Shown one piece after another: positions 9,706 through 17,995 of a stretch of 41,919 bases of DNA. The number at the start of each line of letters is the position of its first letter. The stretch's first letter is position 1. Source of the DNA: an uncultured Dialister sp. (GTDB lineage: Bacteria; Bacillota; Negativicutes; Veillonellales; Dialisteraceae); NCBI GenBank assembly GCA_900543165.1, contig UQQQ01000011.1, forward strand, positions 1 to 41,919, read 5' to 3'. The notes beneath the pieces were generated by a model. The model did not search any database. It saw only the letters and a list, made by a program, of their open reading frames with translations, and was not told where the DNA came from. The translations under genes and the position numbers were made by a program.

Positions 9706-9806
9706 GTCGCTCCCCATGCGGGGAGCGTGGATTGAAATTGCTAACTAAACCACTACTATTTAAGATAGTATCTGTCGCTCCCCATGCGGGGAGCGTGGAT
9801 TAAAAT
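9706..9806 (+). CRISPR. Minimal type I-C CRISPR array: two repeats, one spacer
   Basis: Two 33-nt repeats lie at 9706-9738 and 9774-9806. They begin GTCGCTCCCCATGCGG and end GGAGCGTGGATTGAAAT; the CTCCCC/GGGGAG hairpin and the ATTGAAAT tail are typical of I-C. The single spacer (9739-9773, 35 nt) is AT-rich. The second repeat has one change in the tail (TTGAAAT to TTAAAAT), as is usual for the leader-distal repeat. No further repeat is recognisable downstream. Confidence 0.95.
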
Positions 9807-9928
9807 ACGCGGTAGCTGTCAAGCGACCATCACAGGGAATGTATTGGGATGGCAGATGGTGCATCTCTGGTGTTATTCCTTATTTGACTGCGATTGGCGG
9901 AAGGGATGCGGTTTAATATTCAAGAAAA

Positions 9929-9955
9929 CGCGATGACTGAAATCGCGCTTTTTTA
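9929..9955 (+). terminator. Terminator downstream of the array
   Basis: Stem cgcgat/atcgcg with a 7-nt loop and a following T run (cttttttatt). It ends just before the next promoter. Confidence 0.65.
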
Positions 9956-9985
9956 TTGCACAAACCCGCTCTAAGACGGTATAAT
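9956..9985 (+). promoter_or_regulatory. Sigma-A-type promoter
   Basis: TTGCAC at 9956-9961 and a perfect TATAAT at 9980-9985 with an 18-bp spacer. It would drive the exported protein at 10120 and possibly the following genes. Confidence 0.7.
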
Positions 9986-10119
9986 AATAAATAACTGTAG
10001 GCTGAGAGAGTATGGCTTTGTGGTATCCGGGACGCTATGTCAGAGAAGATTTTGAGAGAGTGTCTGGTACTCGCAGTTCAACTTCTGTAGTGAAACTGAT
10101 TTCCTATAAGGAGGGCATG

Positions 10120-10569
10120 ATGATGAAAATGAAAAGACTGGTGGTCTGTGCACTGGCGGCGGCGATGATCGGTGCAGGCGCATTGACGCAGGTATCGGCT
10201 TTCAATCTGGGCAGTGTCCTTGGCGGTGTGGTCAAGGTCGGCGGTATTGCGATACTGGTCGATAAATATGGCGCTTCTATCAATAGCGCGATCAATTCGG
10301 TCATGATGAAAGAAGGCACCGGCACGAATTACGCCACGAAGGTGGTGCCGATCGTCAGCATTGGAAATAAAGGATATATCGGGGCCGCGCAGGTCATCGG
10401 CGATGCTGATCAGGTAGAGAAGGTGAAGGCGGTCGGGCAGCTGGAGATCAGCTGGAATGACAAGCTGTTCCGTATCAAGGGGCTCATCCCGATGGATAGT
10501 GTAAATCCGACCTCGTTCTCCCGTGTGCAGGGCGTTGGCGTGTCGGCAGTGATCGATGTTCGGGTGTGA
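10120..10569 (+). CDS. Exported protein of unknown function
   Basis: A 149-residue protein with a signal peptide (MKRLVVCALAAAMIGAGAL then TQVSA, cleavage after the last Ala). The mature part is glycine- and valine-rich at the start (GSVLGGVVKVGGIAILVDKY), then has a beta-rich region (ATKVVPIVSIGNKGYIGAAQVIG) and ends in VSAVIDVRV. I recognise no enzyme motif. The pattern, with conserved GYIGAAQ and alternating strands, would fit a small periplasmic or outer-membrane-associated beta protein. Three ATG codons lie in a row (10117, 10120, 10123) after AAGGAGG at 10108-10114; 10120 gives a good 5-base spacing. It precedes a group of envelope genes in the same direction. Confidence 0.75.
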   Translation: MMKMKRLVVCALAAAMIGAGALTQVSAFNLGSVLGGVVKVGGIAILVDKYGASINSAINSVMMKEGTGTNYATKVVPIVSIGNKGYIGAAQVIGDADQVEKVKAVGQLEISWNDKLFRIKGLIPMDSVNPTSFSRVQGVGVSAVIDVRV

Positions 10570-10718
10570 TGGGCGCTGGAAAAGACCGGGAGACCAAGCG
10601 GCTTATGGATGGGAGGACCTGTTTTTGCATAGTCCTTCGGATATAGCCCGGCCTTCATAAGATGAGGCGGTCACCTGAACCATGAACTTTTACTATTTGA
10701 TTATTTTCGGAGGAATAT

Positions 10719-11891
10719 ATGAGAAAAGCATTACTGGCAGCAGGATTGGCTGCATTGATGGCGATGCCTGTCATGGCAGAGGATGTGGCAACGCTGGCGG
10801 AAAAGATCGACCGTGTAGATGAAGTCCTCTATGGTTCGGTGCAGAGCGGGTCTCTCATCGGCCGTGCGGATCAGGCCGATAATGTGATCTACGGCGTGGG
10901 GAATACATCGGCGAGCGGGCTTGACAACCGTATCGACAATCTGTATGCGGATGTGGTGAGAAATGACAACGATCGCACTCCGGCGATTTCGAACCGCATG
11001 AATGCGATGGAATACTATCTGACGGATGAGATCAGCACGGATAATCTGACGGTCCGCATGGATAATCTGGAAAAAGCGGTGTTGGGCGAAGCGAAGAAGG
11101 GGGCTTTGGATGAACGTATGCAGAGCCTGGAGCAGGCAGTCTATGGAGACCAGCACTATGAAATGAAGACGGTCGAGCTGCCGGCGGATACGGTTTTCAA
11201 AGTGGCACTGAATGATGATGTGGGCAGCAAGACGAGCCAGGTCGGAGATCCGGTCTCCTTCACGGTACAGGAAGATGTGCTGGTCGGCGATGTGCTGGTA
11301 TTGCCGCGCGGCACACAGGGCCGTGGCGTGGTGACGGAAGTCAGCCGCCCGAAAAGCTTTGGTCGCAGCGGCAAGGTCGATGTCTCCTTCGATCAGGTAT
11401 TCTCTGTGGATGACGAAGCGATCCCGACTGTGCTGGGACCGGAGGCCAAGGAAAAGCTGAAGATGGAAGCAGCGGCTGTCGGTGCGTCCACCATTGGTGC
11501 GCTGGCTCTGGGACCGATCGGTCTTGTGGGCGGGCTTTTCGTCAAAGGTAAGAATGCTGTGCTTCCTGCTGGCAGCGAGCTCTATATCCAGACGGCACAG
11601 CCTGTCACGACGAAGGGGCTGGTGCTCCGTGAAGGGGCGCCGCACATTGTCCTTCGTAAGCATGTCGCGCGCACAGCTTCTGCTGCCAGCATAGCTGCGG
11701 CAGAGGATAATCAGGTAGCAGCGACGGCTGTGACGGAGACCGCATCTCCTGCGCCTAAGGCAGAAATCAGCGACAGTGCGAAAGCGGAGCTGGAAGCAGC
11801 TCGTGAAAAGGATTCTACAGTAAAGGAAACGGCAGACTCCGCCAAGACCAATAATGAGGCAGCTTCTGTCGTAATCATGAGAAATGAGTAA
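10719..11891 (+). CDS. Exported repeat protein of unknown function, envelope-associated
   Basis: A 390-residue protein with a clear signal peptide (MRKALLAAGLAALMAMPVMA). Residues 22 to about 145 hold about six degenerate repeats built on R-x-D-x-hydrophobic-x-x-hydrophobic-YG (for example RVDEVLYG, QADNVIYG, RMDNLEKAVLG, RMQSLEQAVYG), probably helical. Residues about 150-300 form a beta domain (LPADTVFKVAL, VGDPVSFTV, LPRGTQGRGVVTEV) that resembles VirB10/TrbI-type domains, followed by a glycine-rich segment (GALALGPIGLVGG). The last about 70 residues are Ala/Glu/Thr-rich and low complexity. GGAGGA lies upstream of the ATG. The stop overlaps the next gene by 8 nt. Function is unknown; coupling to an LptD-like gene suggests an envelope role. 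Confidence 0.75.
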   Translation: MRKALLAAGLAALMAMPVMAEDVATLAEKIDRVDEVLYGSVQSGSLIGRADQADNVIYGVGNTSASGLDNRIDNLYADVVRNDNDRTPAISNRMNAMEYYLTDEISTDNLTVRMDNLEKAVLGEAKKGALDERMQSLEQAVYGDQHYEMKTVELPADTVFKVALNDDVGSKTSQVGDPVSFTVQEDVLVGDVLVLPRGTQGRGVVTEVSRPKSFGRSGKVDVSFDQVFSVDDEAIPTVLGPEAKEKLKMEAAAVGASTIGALALGPIGLVGGLFVKGKNAVLPAGSELYIQTAQPVTTKGLVLREGAPHIVLRKHVARTASAASIAAAEDNQVAATAVTETASPAPKAEISDSAKAELEAAREKDSTVKETADSAKTNNEAASVVIMRNE

Positions 11892-13449
11892 TACAAACTG
11901 GAAAAAGGCGGTGCTTCTTTCTGCCCTTCTGCTGCCTTCGCTGGCGGTGGAAGCGGCGGAGGCACCTGTTTCCCCAAGGCTGCCGTCAGAGGATACCACC
12001 CCTGTGGAGTATTCCGTCAGTGATGGTGTACTGCGTCCTTCCTATGAGGGGGAGGAGACACGGGAAACGGCCCAAAAGGATAAAGATAAGAAAAAGAATA
12101 AGGAAACGGCGGATGCCGGGATTTCCAAAGAGCATCCGGCTACGGTTGTGGCGGATAAAATGCGCTACAATGATACCACGGGAGAAGTGGCAGCTTTCGG
12201 GCGCGTAGAGATCAAGCACATGATGGATACCTACCAGACTGAGTATGTCTATGGAAATACGATCTCTCAAAAGTATGTCGTCCCGGGGGAGCTTGTCTGG
12301 AAGAATCCGACGACGGATCTCAAGGCGGCGCGCGCTGACTATGACGCGAAGGCCGCTGTCGGACATTTCGAAAAGGTGTCCGGCTGGGACAGCGGGACGT
12401 ACTATTTTCAGGGCGAAAGCGGTACATATGACAAGAATGCCAATCACATAGTGATCGAGCATGGCTACTTCACGACGAAGCATGCGGTGGCGAAGGTACC
12501 GGATTATCGCATCGAAGCGGACTCCATCGATATTTATCCGGGGGATAAGTATATCGCGCATAATGTGAGACTCATGGCGAAGAATACGGTCCTTGTGACG
12601 CTTTCGACGTACAAGGGTTCCCTTCAGAAGAAGCGGGGCAGCCCGTTCACATTGATTCCACGTCCGGTGTTTGACAGTGATAATGGCTTCGGACTGCATA
12701 ACCGGATCGAGATCCCACTCGATGCGGATATGAATCTGACGGCGTACATGGAAAACTGCTGGTACACGAAGGCAGGATACAAACCGGATGTAGGTGTGCG
12801 CTATCAGACGCCGGTTGGCGGCTTGAATTTCCACTATGCCGAAGAGGAAAGCAGCACGAATGATGACGGCGGTATCTGGGTCAAGAAACGGCCGTCGCTG
12901 GAATTTGACTCGAAGCATTTTTACCTCGGTGGTTCCCGCTTCTACGTGGGCGCGAAGGGGGAAATCGGTTACTGGGAAGAAGACGGGGTCAAAGGACAGC
13001 ATAAGAGCTATGACGTTTACCTTTCCAGTGATCCATGGAAGCTCGGGAAATTCATGCGCTTTTCATGGCGCGCCGGCTATATGAGAGACTACTACAGCTA
13101 TAACGGCGGGAACATCCGTAAAAACACCTATTATAGTCTGGGGCTTTCCGGCGGTTACCGCAGCGTGCAGAGCTGGATCTATTATACGGATCGTGAAATC
13201 AATGGCTTTACGCCGTATCGCTATGACTCGTACACCAGTGATAAGCCGCTCGACTTTGGCGTGCGCGTGCAGCCGACGAAGAATGATGCTTTTAGTCTGG
13301 CTTGGACGGTCGATACCAAGTATGGCCGCCTGAACCATCGCTGCTGGACTTACTATCGCGACATGCATTCTTTCTATGCATGGATCAGCTACGATGATAT
13401 TGAAAAAGAAACCCAGTTCATGCTGATGCCGAAGGACTTCAGGTTCTAG
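11884..13449 (+). CDS. LptD/OstA-like outer-membrane protein
   Basis: A 521-residue exported protein. After a signal peptide (ending AVEAAEA) and a charged, lysine-rich linker (KDKDKKKNKETAD), an OstA/LptA-like beta-jellyroll domain begins at about residue 85 (HPATVVADKMRYNDTTGEVAAFGRVEI, spread over adjacent strands). The C-terminal half consists of amphipathic strands rich in Tyr and Trp with the look of a beta-barrel, and the chain ends in Phe (MPKDFRF). LptD inserts lipopolysaccharide into the outer leaflet; in Negativicutes, shorter LptD-like proteins are known. This one is shorter than proteobacterial LptD (about 780). It overlaps the preceding gene and is followed by pilus genes. Confidence 0.75.
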   Translation: MSNTNWKKAVLLSALLLPSLAVEAAEAPVSPRLPSEDTTPVEYSVSDGVLRPSYEGEETRETAQKDKDKKKNKETADAGISKEHPATVVADKMRYNDTTGEVAAFGRVEIKHMMDTYQTEYVYGNTISQKYVVPGELVWKNPTTDLKAARADYDAKAAVGHFEKVSGWDSGTYYFQGESGTYDKNANHIVIEHGYFTTKHAVAKVPDYRIEADSIDIYPGDKYIAHNVRLMAKNTVLVTLSTYKGSLQKKRGSPFTLIPRPVFDSDNGFGLHNRIEIPLDADMNLTAYMENCWYTKAGYKPDVGVRYQTPVGGLNFHYAEEESSTNDDGGIWVKKRPSLEFDSKHFYLGGSRFYVGAKGEIGYWEEDGVKGQHKSYDVYLSSDPWKLGKFMRFSWRAGYMRDYYSYNGGNIRKNTYYSLGLSGGYRSVQSWIYYTDREINGFTPYRYDSYTSDKPLDFGVRVQPTKNDAFSLAWTVDTKYGRLNHRCWTYYRDMHSFYAWISYDDIEKETQFMLMPKDFRF

Positions 13450-13454
13450 TAGCT

Positions 13455-13482
13455 AGTGACTAGTGACCAGTCACCAGTCACT
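13455..13482. repeat. Palindromic agtgac/gtcact repeat inside an operon
   Basis: A 28-bp nearly perfect palindrome made of tandem agtgac(t/c) units lies between the LptD-like stop codon and the ribosome binding site of the PilP-like gene. The same unit recurs at 24739-24768 and 26007-26038. As RNA it would form a long hairpin without a T run, so it may modulate or process the polycistronic message; that is inference. Confidence 0.75.
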
Positions 13483-13499
13483 TATATTTGGAGGTCACC

Positions 13500-14051
13500 A
13501 TGGAGGCCAGAAAGAAATGGGCACTGCCGCTGGGGCTTGCCAGTGTGGTACTTCTGATCCTCTGGGGTGCGCTGGGCGTGGGGACGGCATCGAAACTGTT
13601 TCCTGAGAAGCCAAAGGCGATGCCTTCCGTGACTGCTTCAGAGGGGTCTTCTTCCTTTTCGGCGCTTTCGCAGGAAGAAAGCCGCCGCGTCTATGATGCG
13701 TCATCCTATGTCAGGGGAAAGCCGCTTGCTGATCCCTTTCACATGGAGGCGATGACAGAAAAGGCGATACCTGTAGAAACCGCAGGTACATCCTTGCCTG
13801 CGGTAGCGCCTCGCATGGCGCATTCCTCTGCCGGAGCAGCAAAAGAGAATAGGCCGTATGCCTCTGATGTGCCTCGTCTCATGGGCGTCATGTCATTTGG
13901 CAGTGAGAAGCGAGCAGTCATAGAGGTTCATGGGGTGACGTATACGGTCAAAGAAGGAGAGCAGGCAGGACTATGGAATGTTTCCAGTATACAGGGAAAG
14001 ACAGTCACACTCGCCAGTGCTTCCGGCGTTTTAACGATCAGCACCCGCTGA
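13500..14051 (+). CDS. PilP-like type IV pilus / type II secretion assembly protein
   Basis: A 183-residue protein with one N-terminal membrane helix (about 8-28), a flexible low-complexity linker containing RGKPLADPFHME (the DPF motif common in PilP and GspC), and a small C-terminal beta domain at about 120-183 (PRLMGVMSFGSEKRAVIEV, then EGEQAGLWNVSSI) matching the homology-region type fold that docks onto the secretin. The ATG at 13500 has GGAGG five bases upstream. Its 3' end overlaps the secretin gene by about 79 bases, and the pairing with a secretin supports the call. It would span from inner membrane to periplasm. Confidence 0.72.
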   Translation: MEARKKWALPLGLASVVLLILWGALGVGTASKLFPEKPKAMPSVTASEGSSSFSALSQEESRRVYDASSYVRGKPLADPFHMEAMTEKAIPVETAGTSLPAVAPRMAHSSAGAAKENRPYASDVPRLMGVMSFGSEKRAVIEVHGVTYTVKEGEQAGLWNVSSIQGKTVTLASASGVLTISTR

Positions 14052-15448
14052 TAAGAACGGCGGGTGCTGTTTTTTGCTGTGCCTTTTTGCTTTGCACAGG
14101 TATTTCTGCCCAAGCGCTGGATCTGGATACCAGCGCACATGAGACGATGGCCGAAGAGCTTTCCTCCCGCGATCTCCGGATGCCGGAGAAAAAGCCGGAT
14201 GAGGCCATTGTACGGGTGGCGCCAGCCCCGGAGGAGAAGAAGGTCAGCCTGCATGTGAGCGACGCTCCTGTGGCGGAGGTACTGCGGGGACTCGCGGAGA
14301 TGACGGGAGAGAATGTCATTTTCTCTTCTCATGTGAAGGAGCGGGTCACGGCCAGTCTGGATGATGTGACGCCGGAAGAAGCGATGACATCCATCATGGC
14401 GGCCTGCGGACTCGCCGGACGGAAAGAGGGGACGACGCTCATTATTTTTTCCGCAGTATCGGAGAAAGAGTCCGGCATCTTTGCGAAATCCTACCGTCTT
14501 TCTTATGCGAATGCCAAAGAAGCTGCTGAAAGCCTGACGGATATGGTGTCCAAGGGCAAGGTGTCTTATAACCAGTCGGCCAATACCGTGCTTGTGAGTG
14601 GGACGCCGGCCGAGCTGATGCAGGTGGAGTCGCTCCTTCGGGGCATGGATATTCCCGAAAAGCAGGTCAAGGTGGAGGCAGAAGTCATCGCAGTCAATAA
14701 AAGCTCGGCCAAAGAGCTCGGGCTGGACTGGAATTTCAAAAGCCTCACCGGCAGCGCGGACTATGACCGTGACAGCTGGACAGAGCAGCACTATGTACTG
14801 GGGGAAGATGGAAATATCAAGTACGACAGTGATGGAAATCCCAAGATCCGAAACATTGAAAAAAGCGGCTGGAACGTCACGATCCCTGATGGCTACGCCG
14901 GGATCTCCTATGGACGTGCGCCGGGCGGGCATCCCTACACCTTCTTCTTCCAAGCAAATCTGAATGCGCTGGTCACCAAAGGCAAGGCAAAAGTACTGGC
15001 CAAGCCGCACGTCGTCACGATGAATGGCAGGAAAGCCGACATCCTGATCGGGAGCCGCATCCCGGTCATCGTAGAGCATATGGAAAATGGCGTGAAGACC
15101 ACGACGACAGAGTACAAGGACGCCGGCATCAAGCTCACATATACCCCCATTATCAGTGCGGACAATGAGATCACCGCTGATGTGGAAGCAGAAGTCTCGA
15201 CGCCTTACCTCGTCCCTGAGATGAAAGCGTACCGCATCATCACGCGCTCGGCGAATACGATGGTGCGTCTGGCATCCGGGCAGCTCCTGGCTATCGGCGG
15301 TCTCATCGATAAAGAGGAAGGAAAGACCTTCCGCAAAGTACCTATTTTAGGAGACATCCCGCTTCTGGGAAAACTCTTCCAAAGTCATGGGAAAAGTCTG
15401 GAGGAGTCAGAAATCATTATACTTATCAGGGCGGATGTCATCGAGTGA
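13973..15448 (+). CDS. Secretin (PilQ/GspD family outer-membrane channel)
   Basis: A 491-residue secretin. A long basic N-region is followed by a hydrophobic core (AGAVFCCAFLLCTGISAQA) as signal peptide. An N0/STN-type domain starts near residue 85 (KVSLHVSDAPVAEVLRGLAEM), then an N1-type domain (FAKSYRLSYANAKEAAESL, NTVLVSGTPAELMQVESLL) and the secretin core (VKVEAEVIAVNKSSAKELGL, KVLAKPHVVTMNGRKADILI, and LAIGGLIDKEEGKTFRKVPI followed by LGDIPLLGKLF). The protein forms the outer-membrane ring through which a pilus or substrate exits. The ATG at 13973 lies inside the PilP-like gene with AAGGAG 12 bases upstream; a shorter start near 14048 (non-ATG) is possible. It is on the short side for a PilQ. 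Confidence 0.88.
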   Translation: MECFQYTGKDSHTRQCFRRFNDQHPLIRTAGAVFCCAFLLCTGISAQALDLDTSAHETMAEELSSRDLRMPEKKPDEAIVRVAPAPEEKKVSLHVSDAPVAEVLRGLAEMTGENVIFSSHVKERVTASLDDVTPEEAMTSIMAACGLAGRKEGTTLIIFSAVSEKESGIFAKSYRLSYANAKEAAESLTDMVSKGKVSYNQSANTVLVSGTPAELMQVESLLRGMDIPEKQVKVEAEVIAVNKSSAKELGLDWNFKSLTGSADYDRDSWTEQHYVLGEDGNIKYDSDGNPKIRNIEKSGWNVTIPDGYAGISYGRAPGGHPYTFFFQANLNALVTKGKAKVLAKPHVVTMNGRKADILIGSRIPVIVEHMENGVKTTTTEYKDAGIKLTYTPIISADNEITADVEAEVSTPYLVPEMKAYRIITRSANTMVRLASGQLLAIGGLIDKEEGKTFRKVPILGDIPLLGKLFQSHGKSLEESEIIILIRADVIE

Positions 15449-15599
15449 GATGCAGGCTCATGGGAGAAAGCCGAGCCGAACGCCCTGCCGAACCTGCAGC
15501 GCCTTTGGGGCAATGACAGCAAGGGACGCATGTCCCGATGCGGCCCCCTGAACCATACACCTCGATCCTTATCCTTACATCATATATTGGAGCAAAAAC

Positions 15600-17486
15600 A
15601 TGGCAATTCTACGTATCAACGGTCTGTCGAAATCCTTCGGCATCAAGACCGTCTTTGAAAATGTGTCCTTTGACATCCGAAGCGGGGAACGCATCGGTCT
15701 GGTCGGTGCGAATGGCGCGGGCAAGACGACGCTCCTGAAATGCATTCGCGGTGATGAGGAATACGATAAAGGCTCCGTCAAGGCGAGTGACGGTGCCATC
15801 ATCGGCTACCTCCGTCAGGATTTCAATTACACCTCCCATACCATCCGCGAGGAAATGGAGGAGGCGTGGCGGGATGTCCTCTTTTATAAAGATCGCATCG
15901 AAACGCTGACGAAAGAGCTCGAGCAGCACAAGGACGATGAGAAGCTCATTGAGCAGTATGGCAAGGCGGAAGAGCGATTTGAATTTTTAGGCGGCTACGA
16001 TTATGAGTCGATGACGAAAAAGATCCTGACCGGGCTCGGCTTCAGAGAGGAGGATTGGGACAGAGACATCCACGCCTTCTCCGGCGGGCAGAAGGTCCGT
16101 ATCAACCTTGCCGCCGCCTTCGTGCGCCATCCGGATTTCCTTCTCCTAGACGAACCGACGAACCACCTCGACATGGGCATGCTCGAGTGGCTCGAAGACT
16201 ACCTGCGCTCGTACAAAGGCGGGATCCTCATGATCTCCCATGACCGCTATTTTCTGGATGCAGCGGCGACGGGGATCATCGATCTGGAGAACCATCATAT
16301 CCGAAGCTTCCGCGGAGGCTACTCGCGCTATCTGGAGACAAAGACGAACCAGGACAAAGCCTACCAGAAGGCTTATGACAAGCAGCAGGAGCACATCAAG
16401 GAAACAGAAGAGTATATCCGACGCTACAAGGCAGGCATCAAGGCGAAGCAGGCGCGCGGCCGCCAGTCACAGCTGAACCGCCTCGAGCGTCTCGATAAGC
16501 CTGTCCATCAGGCGACGCTCCGTTTCCACTTTGATCCACCGCAGGAATGTGCGGAGAAGGTGCTCGACATCGTGCGTGCGAAAGCCTCCTACCAGGATCA
16601 TCTGATCTTTGAGGATCTGAACCTTCACATCAAAAAAGGGGAGGTACTCGGCCTCATTGGCCCGAATGGCGCGGGCAAGACCACGCTCCTCAAACTCATC
16701 ACGGGAGAAAAGACGGCAGACAGCGGCATCATCCAGCTCGGCAATAATGTGAAGATGGGCTACTACTCGCAGGAGCAGGAGCGCCTCCACCCCGAGCTTT
16801 CCGTCCTTGACGAAGTGCGTGACACCTTCAATTTTGGGGAGAAGGAAGCCAGAAATATCCTCGGCATGTTCCTGTTCCGCGGCGATGACGTATTCAAGCA
16901 GGTCGCCATGCTCTCCGGCGGAGAGAAGGCACGTCTCTCGCTCCTGTGCCTCTTTCTCGAGAAACCGAATTTCCTCATCCTCGATGAACCGACGAACCAT
17001 CTCGATATCCCTACGAGGGAGATCATGGAGCAGGCCATCCAGGCTTTCGGCGGTACCTCGCTCGTCGTCTCGCATGACCGCTATTTCTTGGACAAGATCA
17101 CGACCCGCATCGTAGAAATGGAACATGGAAAGCTCACCGAGTACCTCGGGAACTACAGCTACTATAAAGAGAAAAAGCTCGACCTCGAAGCCTTTGAAAA
17201 AGACCGCAACGGGGAAGAGACTGTAGAAGAAGAGCCGGAGGAAGATAAGACTGCGCCTGAGAAGGAACACCAGAAGAAGCAGGAAGCCTCGGCCGTAGAA
17301 AAGGAAAAGCTCAGCCATGTGGAAATGGAGATCGGCCGCCTCGAAGCGACCGTCAAGATGTACACCGCGCAGATGAGCATGGATCCGGACAACTATGCAG
17401 ATCTCGCCGCCGAGTACGACGAAGCACAGAAGAAGCTCGAAGCTCTCTATGAGAAATGGGACGAGCTCGCCGCGAAGATGGATTAA
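15600..17486 (+). CDS. ABC-F family ribosome-associated ATPase
   Basis: A 628-residue soluble protein with two ABC domains and no membrane segments. The first Walker A is GANGAGKTT (about residue 37), with signature FSGGQKVR and LLLDEPTNHLD. The inter-domain linker (about 240-320) is highly charged and helical (YIRRYKAGIKAKQARGRQSQ). The second Walker A is GPNGAGKTT, with signature LSGGEKAR and LILDEPTNHLD. The C-terminus (about 530-628) is a Glu/Lys-rich coiled coil. ABC-F proteins act at the ribosomal E site to rescue or regulate translation; this domain order resembles YdiF/Uup-type members. There is no sign that it is a resistance variant. ATG at 15600; its own terminator follows. Confidence 0.93.
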   Translation: MAILRINGLSKSFGIKTVFENVSFDIRSGERIGLVGANGAGKTTLLKCIRGDEEYDKGSVKASDGAIIGYLRQDFNYTSHTIREEMEEAWRDVLFYKDRIETLTKELEQHKDDEKLIEQYGKAEERFEFLGGYDYESMTKKILTGLGFREEDWDRDIHAFSGGQKVRINLAAAFVRHPDFLLLDEPTNHLDMGMLEWLEDYLRSYKGGILMISHDRYFLDAAATGIIDLENHHIRSFRGGYSRYLETKTNQDKAYQKAYDKQQEHIKETEEYIRRYKAGIKAKQARGRQSQLNRLERLDKPVHQATLRFHFDPPQECAEKVLDIVRAKASYQDHLIFEDLNLHIKKGEVLGLIGPNGAGKTTLLKLITGEKTADSGIIQLGNNVKMGYYSQEQERLHPELSVLDEVRDTFNFGEKEARNILGMFLFRGDDVFKQVAMLSGGEKARLSLLCLFLEKPNFLILDEPTNHLDIPTREIMEQAIQAFGGTSLVVSHDRYFLDKITTRIVEMEHGKLTEYLGNYSYYKEKKLDLEAFEKDRNGEETVEEEPEEDKTAPEKEHQKKQEASAVEKEKLSHVEMEIGRLEATVKMYTAQMSMDPDNYADLAAEYDEAQKKLEALYEKWDELAAKMD

Positions 17487-17490
17487 ATGC

Positions 17491-17519
17491 AAAAGACGCC
17501 TCTTGTGGGCGTCTTTTTT
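17491..17519 (+). terminator. Terminator after the ABC-F gene
   Basis: Perfect 10-bp stem aaaagacgcc/ggcgtctttt with a tcttgtg loop and a T run, four bases after the stop codon. Confidence 0.92.
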
Positions 17520-17555
17520 GATTTGAAATGAGAAATGGTGGTGCGGAGAAAACGC

Positions 17556-17630
17556 TATTTTAACAATAGCGCGAGCCAACCCTGCCTCGCTGCGCTCGAC
17601 AGCCCCTTCTAAAGGAAAGAGCGAGGAACG
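17556..17630 (+). repeat. Dispersed 70-bp repeat, copy A
   Basis: The shared core is ccaaccc-g-ctcgctgcgctcg, then gccccttc-aaagga, then ggcgag. Matching copies lie at 22260-22328 and 25911-25988 in the same orientation. Copy A is the most diverged (agagcgagg in place of aggggcgag). It is preceded by the low-complexity stretch aaatgagaaatggtggtgcgg. Confidence 0.8.
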
Positions 17631-17644
17631 GAATAAACTGGGAA

Positions 17645-17844
17645 AAAGAGATCAAACATCGTAAGTCTGCAACCCGCTGCAAAGTGGACGATCCTTTCTT
17701 GATGTCAAGAGGTATTTCGGCTATGTCAAGGTAGTGTATCGAGGTCTTGCTAAAAACTTTAACCGCTTTAACATGCTGTTTGCCAGCGGAAATCTGCTGA
17801 CGGTTCACAGAGACAGACGGGGAGCAGAGCTTTGTGTGGGATAA
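17645..17844 (+). pseudogene. IS5-family transposase, C-terminal remnant
   Basis: Only the end of a DDE transposase is left. In frame 2 one reads KHRKSATRCKVDDPF, and after a one-base shift frame 1 continues LDVKRYFGYVKVVYRGLAKN and then FNRFNMLFASGNLL up to a TAA at 17842-17844. This matches the conserved C-terminus of IS5-group transposases (KVEHPF, then FGY..VRYRGLAKN..R and LFALANL). There is a stop just upstream, and the catalytic core is missing. The IS terminal repeat is at 17981-17995. Confidence 0.8.
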
Positions 17845-17980
17845 GTGCGCCCTGAATCTGTGGAAAAAGCAAAAATTTATGGTCGAAAAGGCGCAAATTT
17901 TGCATTTTCTCTAAGATGTTCACAGCTTTTGTGCTAAAAAAATGCCTGTGATTAACAGACGACTGTAGCAGACACTATCT

Positions 17981-17995
17981 AATCAGCGTTTCCTT
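17981..17995. repeat. Terminal inverted repeat of the IS remnant
   Basis: AATCAGCGTTTCCTT lies about 140 bases after the transposase stop and ends directly at the stop codon of the specificity-subunit gene. The identical 15-mer is the right end of the MITE-like element at 34331-34488, which supports its role as an IS end. Confidence 0.7.

Noticed and set aside
9807..9928. Further degenerate CRISPR repeats after the second repeat
   Set aside because: I looked for CTCCCC/GGGGAG and GTGGATT remnants and found none.
10731..13002. Long minus-strand frames (422 and 338 codons) opposite the envelope genes
   Set aside because: Composition is Arg/His/Ile-rich without known motifs, and the plus-strand genes have signal peptides, ribosome binding sites and overlaps.
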